The notes below the pieces were generated by a model. The model was given only the letters and a program-made list of their open reading frames with translations. It did no database searches and was not told where the DNA came from. From assembly GCA_034401135.1 (NCBI GenBank), contig JAWZSP010000006.1, positions 2,728,001-2,792,000 on the forward strand: a stretch of DNA of 64,000 nt. Reading direction: 5' to 3'. This DNA is from Volutella citrinella (taxonomy: Eukaryota; Ascomycota; Sordariomycetes; Hypocreales; Nectriaceae). The number at the start of each line of letters is the position of its first letter. Position 1 is the first letter of the stretch. Both the position numbers and the translations under genes were made by a program. This document shows positions 45,272-57,274 of this stretch, piece by piece.

Positions 45272-45369
45272 GGCCTGGTGGTCTAGTGGTATGATTGTTG
45301 TTTCGGGATAACTCCCTGTTCTCACAGAGAAAATATGACAGGTCCCGGGTTCAAACCCCGGCCAGGCCC
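45272..45369 (+). tRNA. tRNA-Pro(CGG), intron-containing, divergent anticodon arm
   Basis: Acceptor GGCCTGG pairs perfectly with CCAGGCC; the D-arm has A box TGGTCTAGTGG; the T-arm is CCGGG-TTCAAAC-CCCGG. The anticodon arm is GTTGT-TTCGGG, an intron of ~28 nt, then T-ATGAC, giving anticodon CGG. The stem GTTGT/ATGAC has only three Watson-Crick pairs plus two wobbles. The other Pro tRNA in this window has CTCGC/GCGAG. The intron carries CTCCCTG, which can pair with CGGG as in standard tRNA introns. TTTTT at ~45393 may terminate transcription. Probably functional but diverged; a pseudogene is possible. Confidence 0.78.
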
Positions 45370-48300
45370 GCAAGTCACTGCTGTGACTCCACTTTTTGCC
45401 GTCGTATCCAATTCTTTTTAACCTCGACTTGTGCTTGCTGATGAGGGAAAGTGGATTGATTGTCTTGAGGGAGGGTGTCGTATCAGTAGTGGTTGTAGTT
45501 TTACCGAGGGGCGGTGGATGGTAACGGGTTGGTGGGGTGGAATACACCGCCGAGGTCTGACTCTGGGTGTAATTTACGTACTAGTCAATATACAAAAGGA
45601 ACACACCTAATAGAAACCCATTGATTCAATTGTTCATCCTCAGTCGCATACGCTTTGCCATGGTTGGCTTGTCTCGCACTTGGGGAAGCATTCCTTGACA
45701 GATGTGGCTATGAACAATACCTAATCTTGCTGCTCGCCGCCGTCAACCGACTGTAACGTAGCCCAACTTTTCTTTTCATTTGTTTTGTTCAAGCTGGAAT
45801 GGAGCATAATGTGACATATCAGAACCGTGGAGATGCATGAGTGCAACCCTCTTCAACTCCATGCCGTGTACGATGCCAGGTACTAGCATCTGAGGCCGCG
45901 CAAGTCTAAGCTCGATCCTCCTTGCTAGGCAGGGACCTACCAAACTCACGATGGAAGCTTCCAATGAAGGGTAATTACCTTCTGGCCGGGCCTGACCCAG
46001 CTGGATGCCGTCACTCTCACCGTCATGAGCAAGCGCCAGCGGTAGCCCTGCGATAGTCAGTGATAGCTCGCTAAGAGCAGCTTGTGGCCAAGGCTGCGCT
46101 AAAACAAATACTCCCCGGCTTGATGCTCTAGGCCTTGTCCATCGAAGCGCGCGGTCTGGGTCTGTCAGACGTCAAAAACGGAGGCCAACTAGCAGCTTCA
46201 GGGGTGGCCATCACCGTCGGGCCTGCTCAGTGCACGTCTTAGTGGTAAGGGGCCAACGGGAGCTTGCGAACCGCACTGACGAAAAGTTGGACAAGGCCAG
46301 CTGAAGCTCGAGACCCCAGTCCCCATGGAGAAGCGCCTGGAACCAGACGGCGCGGGAATTTTACTGCCTAGCCTACGATGCTGGTGGGAGCCCGGAGATT
46401 TCCTTGGAGCCCTTGGCGACCTGGCCTGGGTCTCTGGGGGCGAGACTCGATGGAGAAATGAAGGGTACAAAGTCGCAAGGCGATTGCTTTGGGAGTGCCA
46501 CTCAGCCATGATCGGCCATGTTGAGTGACGTCCATCCACCCCCGCAGAGCAGGGCGACTATCAGAAGCCGCCTTAGCGCTTGCGTGACTGGTAAAGTCAA
46601 CAAGTGACTATCGGTGGGCGCAAAGTGAAAAATACCCCCTTTTTTTCAGTTCATCCCGCGTGTCTGGGAGTCAGCGTTTGAGGAGGGTGCTAGCAGTTCC
46701 GGTGGACCTAGCCAGATGCTGTTGGCGAGACGCTGGTTTGCGTTGTGCGCCACTGCGGCCAGCCCGCGTCGTAGAGGGAGGGAACCGCACTATCAGTCAA
46801 TTACTCAAGTCTGTATCAATGCGCATGAGGAGTCAATTCCCATCGATTATGCAGGCGGTAGACCCGCCGTGTCGGCACTTGACACGCAAAAAGCAAGTTG
46901 GGCATCCTGCGTCCCGGTGACGAGGATGTGGTCTTGGCTTTGCGCTCGCATGCCAAACGGTAAGGACTCGTGTTTCTCCGCTGTCTTGCTCGTGGCCTGA
47001 CTGCTGTCTCGGCTAAGAGAGTGCATGCTGCTGTTACTAGCGGTCTGTTTGTCGGTGCGAGGCAGCCACTGGGCAACGAGACAGCTGACCGGCGCAGGAC
47101 TCGAGCCTCGAGATGAGAAATGGCTGCGTCGATCCTCGGGGCCCTTCATCCGGGCCAGCCCATGGTGCTGCAGAGTGCAAGGGAGACATCCGTCATCCAT
47201 CACCGAGCTAGCTGGGGTTATTGGGAAGCTGGCGCCGCCTTGGCGCTGGGCTCACAGCCTACTGGTCGAGTGACAGAGGCTTGCGAGGGTGACCGAGGCG
47301 CAAGAGGGTGCTTTTTATGAAGTTGTCTCAGCCTCCCCAGCAACGGACAAGACCAATGTCCTCGGATTAGACTGACAGATGAGCACGTTTTCTGCCATTG
47401 TTGAACGTTTGCGGGCTCGCACACATGGATGATGGGTGGTCCATGGCCCGAGGACCTGGAATCAGCCGGATCGACAGAGACTTTAGGTGCGGTGGGGGGA
47501 GCCGTTGCTTCAACTGCATGTCCGTTTGACAGACAGGCAGACAGACAGGTCCGGCTGATGTGGTTGTTCGGCGCATGGGCCGCATCGGTATTGCGCTCGG
47601 TCTGCAAATGCCCATTGTATCGCTGTGTGACGCGCAGGACACGTCACAGCGCCGTCAAACGGGAAGGCGTGACGACGACGAGGAGCAACCAACAGCCAAA
47701 CCAAACCAGCAGGGCCGACCTTCAGAGTTCCGCTTCGCCGCAGGCCCGCAGTAGCCCGAGATCTCAGCCTGGCTAATGGCTGATTGCAATCGGGTGCCCT
47801 GACTACGTATGGGAGACTAGCAGGCTAGCAGCGTCTGGCATGGATCAGGGTGATGAATGATGGGGAATTGAAATGCCACTAAAATTTGTCAAGAGGAGGA
47901 TTCCGCAGAGTCTGTCCTCCACGATCAACAAGGTCGCGTATACATACGACTTGCAATCCGCTCCATGTAGTCCGTATAAGCTGCTGCCTCTGCCTGTCCT
48001 GAGCATCCTCCCGCGTCTGCCGCCGAGGGTAAGCAAACGGAGCGAGACATTCTCTTAGCACCAACCTCCAGGCCGCATGGCAGCCGCAGCCTGTTGCTGT
48101 TTTTCCTTTTTCTCGTGCTCTGCGTTTGCTCCCATGCATGTTCTTGACTGGCCGAGGCGGGAAGGGGTCCCATATTTTGCCATTTTGTTTGGCTCAACCT
48201 GATCAACTGGTCAACCTGGCCTAGCCGGGTGGGCGCCACCCATCAAACTTTCAGAGGTCCGAGCCAGGGAGGGGGGCAAGGTCAGGGCCACACTGTGACC

Positions 48301-49434
48301 CTCCCCCCTGTAGTGTTGTTAGTGGGCCAATCCTGCCGGCAGCTAAAGAGACGACGCGGGACTTTTAGATCGACGCGGCGCCCCGTCCTGATCGATTGGG
48401 CCGACGGACCCGCCGTGCCCGGTCCACTGGGATTTTGCAATCAGAAAAGACAGCGGAGGTGCATCGGAGTAGCAATGTAGCATGCCGCGCTGACAGGGCC
48501 AGGGGAGGAGGCAGCGAGACGAGGATCCCCTGCTCTGCTTTGAGGCGGCGAGAGCATCTACACTATCGAGTGGGGGATCTGTGGCTCTGTCCCGTTCGGT
48601 CGATGGGAGGGATGAAATAGAGGCAAGAGAGGCATAATTCAACAAGAAAGATGGTGTAGGCCACACCGGCTGGTGGCCACAGGCTCCCGCCCCCAGCCAA
48701 CCAAGGCGCCCGGCGACCCCCCCAGACGGAGCGGCGAGGAGATTGACTCCTCGCTGCGTTCCTGAGCCGCCGGGGCGGGCTGCGAGTCTGTGGTGCGATG
48801 GGTCTGTCTCTCTGCATCAGAGTTCGCTGCTAGCGCTTGCAAACCCGCATCGTCCCAAGCAAGCAGGAGAGCTGCAAGAGCCGTGGAACCATTGAACCAA
48901 GCTGGTTTAGCACCCATGGATCGGTTTGGTCCCCCCTCCCTCCCTCCCGCAGCTGATCCACCCAACCCTATGTACTCTGTACTCCACTCCCTCCCTCGCC
49001 CGTCCCTGCCAGCCGCCCAACTGCAATTACATTGGATGTCCCGCACGGGAGGTGCCGTTTGCTGGCCAGCCAGCCCTCTGCCGCCGTGCTATGCCCACTT
49101 CAGGTACACAAGAGCATGAGGTGCTCCGGCCGAGCACCAAATGGACGAGGCCGGCCAGCGCCAGCTCTGTGCTCTGCCCAACCTCAGTCTCATAGGGCAG
49201 CCCGTACATTGGTATTTAACACTTCCCGTTTCCCGGGTCACTCTCTGCCTCGGTCCCCTCCCCTCCCCTCCATCTTCTCGGTGCTTCCCTCATTAGACAC
49301 TCCTGCTACCGTTTTTGTCTTGTTCAGTTCCGAACACCTGGATCCTGTCTGATATCTTCTCGTTTACCCTTCTTCACCCATTCACTCCCTCTCTCTTGCA
49401 ATTGTACAAATCCAGCGACCCCAGCACCAACATC
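45370..49434. other. Long intergenic region upstream of the RGS gene
   Basis: About 4 kb without a supportable gene. GC-rich, with many overlapping open frames of 60-130 codons on both strands and no motifs or paired splice sites. The last ~250 bp are CT-rich (CCCTCCCCTCCCCTCC) and are the probable promoter and long 5' leader of the RGS gene. Lineage-specific genes could have been missed here. Confidence 0.35.
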
Positions 49435-50957
49435 ATGGGAATCCTCCCCCTCACTTACACCCGCCCCAAGCAGGTGACCGGAGACTCGTGGCGACAGAAC
49501 GGCGGATCCATGGTCCAGTCCGGCGGCGACGGCGGCTCCAGGAGCAGCGAGGAGAACACCAAGAGCGATGGCTCCATCAAGTCGGGCCAGTCTGGCATGT
49601 CGGCCGGCATCCCCGACTCGCTCGCCTTTGACAAGATTATGAACGGCGGCACCTGTCCTGTAAGTCTCCAAAGGGTATCCCAATAGCATCACCAACTAAC
49701 TGGCGATTCCCCCAGCCCATGACGGTCCGCGACTTCATGAGCTACCTCATCTACGTCGAGCACGCCGCCGAGAACCTGCAGTTCTACCTCTGGTACAAGG
49801 ACTACGAGAAGCGCTTCTTCTCGGCCAACACCGCCGACGTGAAGCTGGCCCCGGAGTGGACGCAGGCCATGCACGACGAGGCCGTGGCCAGGCTCCGCAA
49901 GGCCAACGCCGACAAGATGCGCAAGGAGCCCGCCGCCGCCGCCGACCTGTTCAAGGGCACCGACTTTGACAACCGCGCCAACGAAAAGGTCGTCGACGCT
50001 GGCGACCCCTTCAACACGCCCCCCGGCAGCGCCCGCGGCGACGAGGCCTCCATGCTGGCCGAGTCGCTGCCCGCCGCCTCGACTGTGGCCGCGAGCTACC
50101 AGTCGCAGGCCTCTGAGGCCTTTCAAGCCGCCGGCGTGCGCCAGCCGTGTAAGTCAAAACCAGGGGAAGAATAAGAATGAGAATGAGAATAAGAAGCAGA
50201 GGAACTGACAGCCGCAACAGTCACCGTTCAGCCGTTCCGCGAAGAAATCAACCGCGTCATCGTCACCTACATCATGGATGGCGCCCCGCGCCAGCTCAAC
50301 CTCTCGTCGGCCGAGCAGAAGACGGTGCTGACAGCCCTCTCATCGACGACACACCCCACGGCCTTCCGCGGCCTGTTCAAGACGATTGACGCTACGCTCC
50401 GCCGCCAGGCGCACCCCAACTTTGTGCGCTGGTCCATCTGCAACGGCAACCCGGCGCGCGTGCTCTTCGCGCGCTCCCTGGGCGTCGGTCTCATCGTCGC
50501 TGGTATCGTCGTCGGCCTCGTCCTGACGCTCAGCACCGTCGGCCGCGGGTGGCGCGCCATGTCGGCCATCCCCCTTGTGCTGGGCATCAGCACCCTCGTC
50601 GCCGCCTACAAGGGCATGTGCGTCGTCCTGCACGGCATGCACCACCGCCACGTGCGCCCCTGGGAGCTCTTCGTCGACGGCGAGAGGGGCTCGTCCGAGG
50701 ACGGCGCCGTCGGCCCCGAGAAGCGCAGCTTCGACTCGTTTGGCTCCGGCAACAGCTACGAGGACGAGCCGTGGGTCGTCAAGTACGACAAGCGCAATGT
50801 CGTCCGTAAGATCTTTGACCGCGAGGTCTGGATCCAGGAGCCCGCCCTGCGCCAGATCCAGGACACCATCTTTGTCCAGGCGCTGCTGGCCTCTGTCGTC
50901 GCTGGTGGTGTGCTGATGGCCATCTTTGTCGCCGTCCCGGGTGGTGACTTTTTCTGA
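49435..50957 (+). CDS. rax1: RGS-domain membrane protein, Rax1-like
   Basis: Three exons (49435-49659, 49716-50148, 50221-50957) encode 464 residues. The RGS domain is split: MTVRDFMSYLIYVEHAAENL with FYLWYKDYEKRF begins it, and FREEINRVIVTYIMDGAPRQ with the helix to FKTIDATLRRQAHPNFVRW completes it. A long Ala-rich insert lies between, as in Rax1-type proteins. After it come three hydrophobic segments (SLGVGLIVAGIVVGLVLTL, MSAIPLVLGISTLVAAYKG and the C-terminal ALLASVVAGGVLMAIFVAVP). Yeast Rax1 marks bud sites; in aspergilli related proteins influence G-protein signalling, growth and stress. Expected in the plasma membrane. Introns are 56 and 72 nt with exact phases. Confidence 0.85.
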
Positions 50958-52428
50958 GCGAGATGTCAATCTCAATCATTTTTTATTTTGATATCCCCTG
51001 ATTCCCTCATTGTCAGTCGCGTTTCCTATTTGTTGGGTGTCTCTGGATTAAATTCGTATAATACCCCGCCCGCGCGTCTGCTTCTCTGTAGACCGGGGTA
51101 TTCCAACGGCTTGGATGAACTGGTGGCTTTCTTGGGAGAGGTTCTTTAAAAAGGATACAGACCTCGGGGCGTCTAGGAATTTTATGATGGATCAAAGTAC
51201 TCGTGCGGCTGCCGACTACTTGTGTACTTTGTTACCGATACTTAGTATTCTTCTTTCATATTTTTATTTCATCTTCAGAGTTGAATAACTCAGAAAGACT
51301 GTGCTATCGCCAACCGGCTCTGGCCTGTATCTTGTGGGCATTTCATGATGTTCAGTCTGACGTCGCGTGATGAGCCGAAGCAGCCCGGTAGCATCCCTGT
51401 ATTGCCGAAGCGCGATCGCCTGCACGGTACTTGCACCGGCTTTGGTTGCCCCTCGCCGGGCCGTCGGCAGCCCAGGGAACCACCAATGGACACACTGTGC
51501 TATGCCACAGCAAGTACGAGTACGGCCATACGAAGTTCGAGTACCTGTCAGCACTTATTGGGAGGCGGCATCTGACGGCCCTGGCTGACTTGATTCAAAT
51601 CAATCATCAGCTTCCGTTCGCCGTCCCCGCGGAGCGAGCGCACAGACGGTCGGCACTGGCCACGGACAAACAAACAAAAAGACCGAGCTCGAATTTAGCC
51701 CCGGGGGAATGGAGAAGCCGAGCTTTGGCCTGGTGTGCGGCGGTGGTGTGTTGGTGGTGGTGTGGTGGTGTGAGCCGCGAGCCGTGACGTCGTTTTTGTC
51801 TCTGGCGCGCGGCCGTTTCTGTCGGCTGGTCGTTGGACCAGTTGATAAATATGCGCCCGAAGCCTCGGTCCACCGGCTTTGGGGTTTCCATGTTTTGTTG
51901 GCTTACTGCTGGGGACTGGACGCAGACTCCACCGACTCAACACCAAAGCCGGTAATTCATCCTGCCCTGGGCTTATCGATAAACCCCCTCCAGCGACTAC
52001 CCCATATTATCATCGCCCATTGGACTTTCCCCAAATCCGCAAGTCCACAATCCGCGGCTGGCCCATCCATCTGCCCCTCCATGGCCCCTCAGCCCTCGGC
52101 CCTTGGAACTGACTGACTGACTGACTCCTCACTCCACCTCCTTTGTCTCGTTGCCCCTCACCTTTTGAATGCCCTCCATCCCCCTTCGTCACCCGGCGCC
52201 CCATCGCGCGTCGCATGCTGTCCATTCTTCAGTCGAGAATTCCCCCGGCGACCGCAATTGATTCGTGAGCCGGCACCTCCGCGCACCAAGCCTCACTGCC
52301 TCAACAACCCGCGCCACGCTACGATACGCTGCGGTGCTCGCGTGCGCCCGAGCACATAGCTCAGAAGCTCATACGGATAGACACATTGGCACTCGTACGG
52401 GCGACGGCAAACCCATACCCCAAGGGCC
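50958..52428. other. Intergenic region, RGS gene to pantothenate kinase
   Basis: About 1.5 kb. The 3' UTR of the RGS gene lies on the left and the probable CT-rich promoter and leader of the kinase on the right (GACTGACTGACTGACTCC near 52110-52127). No gene supported. Confidence 0.4.
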
Positions 52429-54091
52429 ATGATGCCCGCCTCTCTCCACGAAGAAGATACCGCCCCGGCCGTTGACGCGCCGGTCGCCGGAGCCGCCGGT
52501 CCGGCCCAGGCCCGATTGCCTTTGAGGGTGCAGCCGCAACTGCAGATGCAGTCACAATCCCAGTCGCAGCCGCAGCCGCCGTCGCCGACACAATCCAAGC
52601 GCCGCCTCCGGGCCATGACGTCGACCGAGGAGATTGACAGCACCATCCACAAGCCCGGCAGCGTCAAGATCAACGTCCAGGGCGCCTTCATCGTTGACCC
52701 CGACACGGCCACTCCTTCCTCGGCCACCGGCAGCGGCAGCCCGACGAGGCCCGAGACTCGTGACATTCGCCTTCCTAACCACACGGCCGTTGTGAGCCAC
52801 ATTGCCGTTGATGTATGTGCTCCCGAGTACCTCTTCATCTCCACGCCCAGTCCCCCTAGACCACGGCATTCGCTGATGCTTCTTCTAGATTGGTGGCTCC
52901 CTAGCCAAGCTCGTCTACTTCTCGCGCGAGGTTGACTCGACGGACCCTGGTGGCCGCCTCAACTTCCACACCTTCGAGACGGACCGCATCGACGACTGTG
53001 TCGAGTTCATGCGCCACCTGCGCGACAACCAGCTCGCCCTCAATGGCTCCAAGCCGAGCGAGCTGTCCATCATGGCCACTGGTGGCGGCGCATTCAAGTT
53101 CTACGACAAGATCCGGGAGGCCCTGGGCGTCGGCGTAGACGTCATGCGCGAGGACGAGATGGAATGTCTCATCATCGGTAAGCCTCTCTCCACCCCGTCC
53201 ACCTCTGTCATCTGTGCAGGACAGGCCTGACCGGCTGCTCTAGGTCTCGACTTCTTCATCACAGAAATCCCCCGCGAAGTCTTCACCTACTCCGAGGCCG
53301 ACCCCATGCAGTTCGTCCACCCCAGCGACAACATCTACCCCTACCTCCTGGTCAACATCGGCTCCGGCGTCTCGTTCCTCAAGGTCACCGGCCCGCGCTC
53401 GTACCAGCGTGTGGGCGGTACTTCCCTCGGTGGCGGTACCCTCTGGGGCCTGTTGTCTCTCCTCACGGGCGCCCGCTCCTTTGACGAGATGCTCGACCTC
53501 GCCGGCCACGGCGACAACGCCAAGGTCGACATGCTGGTCGGCGACATCTACGGCACCGACTACGGCAAGATCGGGCTCAAGAGCACTACCATTGCCTCCT
53601 CCTTCGGCAAGGTCTTCCGCATGAAGCGCGAGGCCGAGAACATCGCCGAGGACTCGGGTGGCTTCGTCCGAGACGACGGGCCCGCCATCCCCTCGGACGC
53701 GCCCTTCTCCGGCGCAGACGTCTCGCGATCGCTGCTCTACGCCGTCTCCAATAACATCGGGCAGATTGCCTACCTGCAGTCGCAGATCCACAACCTCTCC
53801 AACATCTACTTTGGAGGCTCCTTCATCCGGGGCCACCGCCAGACCATCAACACGCTGAGCTACGCCATCAAGTTCTGGAGTAAGGGCGAGAAGCAGGCCT
53901 ACTTCCTCCGCCACGAGGGCTACCTGGGCGCAGTCGGCGCGTTCCTGACCCGCCAGCCCAGGAACTGGGGCCGCCGAGCCAGTCTCGAGGCCGCCGACGA
54001 GCTGGCCGAGTGGAGGCGCACACTGCGCGAGGCCAACCCGACCACCGCTGCGAGTACGAATGCGATAGCAGACGAGAGGGGCGCCACCTAG
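52429..54091 (+). CDS. Pantothenate kinase, eukaryotic type
   Basis: Three exons (52429-52812, 52889-53177, 53244-54091) encode 506 residues. Pantothenate kinase phosphorylates vitamin B5, the first and controlling step of coenzyme A synthesis. The ATP/phosphate loop is HIAVDIGGSLAKLVYFS, split after VD by the first intron. IMATGGGAFKFYDKI, YPYLLVNIGSGVSFLKV and VGGTSLGGGTLWGLLSLLTG are hallmark type II motifs. The C-terminal half (SLLYAVSNNIGQIAYLQSQ, IYFGGSFIRGH) completes the acetate-kinase fold. The first ~110 residues are a Gln/Pro-rich leader without a known domain, possibly regulatory. Two adjacent ATGs start the frame; I use the first. Confidence 0.95.
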
Positions 54092-55042
54092 AGCGCACAG
54101 TGAAGTGAGTGGGTAAAAACGTGGGCAGGGGGCGGGGGTCGGCGTGCACCCGTTGAGGGAAATATACCAGAACATACTCTACCCTGACTCTCGCCCGAAC
54201 AGAGAGAGAAGAGGAAAGGGAGAATACGGCTCTGCGTCGAGAGGCGCGCGGGCCGGGCGTGCACCGACATGATATGAGACGAGGTGTGGGAGGACAAGGA
54301 CCGCAAGAGCAGGGCGGTCAAGCATTGCTATTCCGAATCAAGTGCATCCATCATCCATCATCTCCGGCGCAACACTTGCGTTCACATCTTATTTCGGCTA
54401 TATGGTTCTGGTTTCTGGAAAAAAAGGGAAGAAGAAATGATATGACTTTAATGTCGCAGCTTGGATCGAGGAACACGCATCAATCGTAACAGTGCTGCCG
54501 TGGGTACAGACTATCCATCCGTCGATGGGCCTGGGAGAGGCCTGGGAGAGACAAGAGAGGGATGACCCGCCCACCGGCAGCCAAGGACAAGACGAGTAGA
54601 ATGGGGCCGGGAGACGAGAGGAAATGACGGAGGAGTGTGAGGACGGAAGACGGCGTGTAACGTGCCCCCGCATTCGGGTGGTACGCAGCACCACGGCAGG
54701 CAGCTTGTACGAATAGACCCGGGTCAGGTCACTCGCTTCCCCTCGGCGGTCGAAGCGACGGCCAGCCTTTGATCCAATCCGATACGCGGTGTGCCTAATG
54801 CTGTGAAATTCTCAGAGAGGCGTGATGACCTTTGTGGATGGCGATGGTATACGCAGCTCGGCTGGTGCGACACAAACAAAAGATTCACGAGCTGGCACAG
54901 CATGCCACGGGGCGGAAATGGCGTATAAGTGAGCACAGTCCCGGCATGTTTCTGAAGAGCCTCAGTCGTGCAGGCTTAAAACATCAGCTCGCGTGTCTCG
55001 TCTTGGGGAATCTCTTTCTCAACTTGTTCAATCTATGTGACC
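54092..55042. other. Intergenic region
   Basis: About 950 bp containing the 3' UTR of the kinase and the promoter of the next gene. No supported gene. Confidence 0.4.
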
Positions 55043-55888
55043 ATGGCTGACGGCTTCGCGGATCTGGATGTGTCGAGCACATACGCTGACGTCGGGGCGC
55101 ATCAACGAGTCCCGCACGCCCGACACCCTCGTCGTGCATCCGGAGCGCCTCATCCGACTGCAGACGCGCGCGATGGCTATATGATGATGATGATGAGCCC
55201 GAGCGAGTGCTGGGGCGACTGGTCCCAGTGCTGCGAGAGCGAGGAGTGGGATTACTGCTCCTGCGACTTTGAACACGACGACACCATCTGGTATGACGAG
55301 TGGGCGGCATGCCCGATTGGCGAATATGCAGTGTTTCCTGTGAGACTGATCCTTCCCTGCTCTGGGTATCCCTTGATAGACGGGTGCTAACGATGAAAAC
55401 TCCAGGACTGCGGGGATTGGCTTGGTTGCGCGTGTGATGAGTGCCGCTTTTGTATCGCAGATTTACCAGCACGGGCAGCCATCCCTCGCAGTGTACACGG
55501 GTACTGCAATTGTGACGCACAGCTGTACTCGCTCGGCCACTCGATCGAAGAGGAGGAGGCGGCCGAGGAGAGAGAGGTCTACTACAACCACCGGCGCAAG
55601 AGACATCGCCATCGCCAGCGGCGCCATGCTGAAGGCTGGCTTGGGCCCACGGCCTGCGGGGAAGGCTCAAGGCATTCGCATTCATCCGGGAGAGAGGGTC
55701 ATCAGCATCGAGGCCGAGGATGCCAGGTTCGAATTGTGCGAGAGGGCCATGAGGTTCGCCGAGACTCGAGAAGGCGAGAGGCCAGTCGAGAGCGGAGACG
55801 GAGCAGCATGACACGACGGGGCAGCGAGACGAGGCATGCTGGGATGGAACACCGGCCAAGGACTCGTCATGTCCGGTTTGTCGAGTGA
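55043..55888 (+). CDS. Unrecognised cysteine- and arginine-rich protein
   Basis: Two exons (55043-55339, 55406-55888) joined by a textbook 66-nt intron (GTGAGA donor, TGCTAACG branch, CCAG acceptor) encode 259 residues. Around the junction is a cysteine cluster: CWGDWSQCCESEEWDYCSC, then DCGDWLGCACDECRFC and YCNCD, possibly a metal- or disulphide-bonded unit. The C-terminal third is very rich in Arg, His, Glu and Ser (HRRKRHRHRQRRH), so a nuclear or nucleic-acid-binding role is possible. A five-ATG microsatellite encodes MMMMM near residue 49. Before it, another frame reads more naturally (TPDTLVVHPERLIRLQTRA), so the N-terminus may be frameshifted or belong to a different exon. No family recognised. 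Confidence 0.5.
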
Positions 55889-56155
55889 GCGGCATGACAG
55901 ATAGACTGATTGGTAGACTGGAGGCAATGAATGAATGACATGACGGTGCCAGCCGTTCAAACGCAGGCAGACCTAGCCATTGATCCCGGAGCAGCTGGCT
56001 GGGTGTTTGATAGCCACTCCATAATCATCTCCGTGTCGTCAAATCGTTCACAAAGCCACGACATGCTGCAAGCCCCAGCCCAGTCACATCCAGCATCATT
56101 TCCACGTCCGAGCAAAAAGGAAACCCCCGTCATCTGAACGACAGAGGAAAAGAAA

Positions 56156-56246
56156 GGGTCTGGCCGGGGATTGAACCCGGGACCTCTCGCAAGCTATGCT
56201 GTAGGGTTTGCCCTAAGCGAGAATCATACCACTAGACCACCAGACC
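56156..56246 (-). tRNA. tRNA-Pro(AGG) with intron
   Basis: On the minus strand, acceptor GGTCTGG pairs with CCAGACC (discriminator C). The A box is TGGTCTAGTGG. The anticodon arm CTCGC-TTAGGG is followed by an intron of ~19 nt (starting CAAACCCTAC) and then T-GCGAG. The T-arm is CCGGG-TTCAATC-CCCGG. The intron's ACCCT can pair with the anticodon AGGG, the normal eukaryotic arrangement. All stems are well formed. A short interrupted T-run (TTTCTTTT) lies just downstream. Confidence 0.92.
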
Positions 56247-56963
56247 GATCAACGGATCTCGAGGATCCGCTGTGTGTGGAAGTTGTTGGGAATGCGGTGA
56301 GCAATTTGATATTAAGGAGGGGACCAGATTTGTGGGCGGCGAGGAGTCATTTTTCTGCTCCTACTGGTTTTTCGGGTGCGCAGTGGGTTCAAGGTTGCAC
56401 TAGCGCCCCTGGGCACGTGCGCAGGCGGCACCTGGGCTGAGCCGCTAAACTGGATCGGGCCACTGCCTGAGGAGCGTTGTCAGAGGCGGGGTCCGATAGA
56501 GTGGGGCCAGTGCTGTCTCGAGCTGGTCGTCAGCATTAATCACAGGAAAGGACAACCTCAACGGCTACCTAACGTGCACACGCCGAAGTACGGGTCGCGA
56601 AAAATCAGACACGTAGGTAGGGAGCACGGCTGAGGCACGGGAAAGGCCCTGAATCAGAGTCTTATCCTAAATAATAATCCTATCCTAAATAATACTGAGT
56701 CCTATTGCTGGGGCCGCTTCCAGGGAGCTTCGACGGATGATGTCAGTGATTCATTCTGCTCAACACCATCCGCGGGTGCAGCTGAGGCATCACGGCTGTT
56801 GGTATAGCAATTGCTCACACCCATCCAAGTCTCACGCATTAAATTGATGCTGAAGATGGCATTTAACTTGCTCGTATTGATTCATCTCGTGTGCCGCGGC
56901 AGGACGACCAAGATGTCGACGCTCGCTCGTCCAGTGCCGGGCAGGCTATTTGCAGCAGCCAAC
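56247..56963. other. Intergenic region
   Basis: 717 bp without a supported gene. A short tandem (ATAATCCTATCCTAAATAAT) occurs at ~56669-56692. Confidence 0.4.
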
Positions 56964-57274
56964 TTAGTTACCCTGGCCAACATTGGAGCCCTTCTTTGAG
57001 TGCTTCTTGGAGTCCTGGCTATCTCCTCCGCTAGCGTCCATGCCCTTGAGACCCATGCCGCGCTCATTCATCCCCTCGGGGAGATCGGCGGTCTTGTCAG
57101 CCCGAGCCACATGGTCAGACTAGATGTTGTCAGTACCCAGCTGCCTACTCGCTCGTGCGCAGGCGGAATTTGCATCCCGATGAAGCTCACCTGCTCTTTT
57201 CCAACGCCATGAATAATATCGTGGCTGGCCTCCATGGGGCCGTTGTCAGAAGATTCGTCTCCGTTGCGAGGCAT
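56964..57274 (-). CDS. Small hydrophilic protein, 79 residues
   Basis: Two exons on the minus strand (57274-57191, 57119-56964) with a 71-nt intron (GTGAGC donor, CTGAC branch, CTAG acceptor) encode 79 residues. Exon 1 reads MPRNGDESSDNGPMEASHDI then IHGVGKEQ. Exon 2 reads SDHVARADKTADLPEGMNER, then GMGLKGMDASGG and a Ser/Lys/Gly tail ending KKGSNVGQGN. It is highly hydrophilic and probably disordered, with no cysteine and no signal peptide. Phase, splice signals and continuous composition support a real gene. It resembles small stress- or conidiation-associated fungal proteins in style, but I cannot name a family. Confidence 0.65.

Noticed and set aside
53240..54175. 311-codon minus-strand ORF
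   Set aside because: Antisense shadow of pantothenate kinase, created by GC-rich codon bias.
54984..55895. 303-codon minus-strand ORF
   Set aside because: Antisense to the Cys/Arg-rich gene, which has a textbook intron; the minus frame has no motif.
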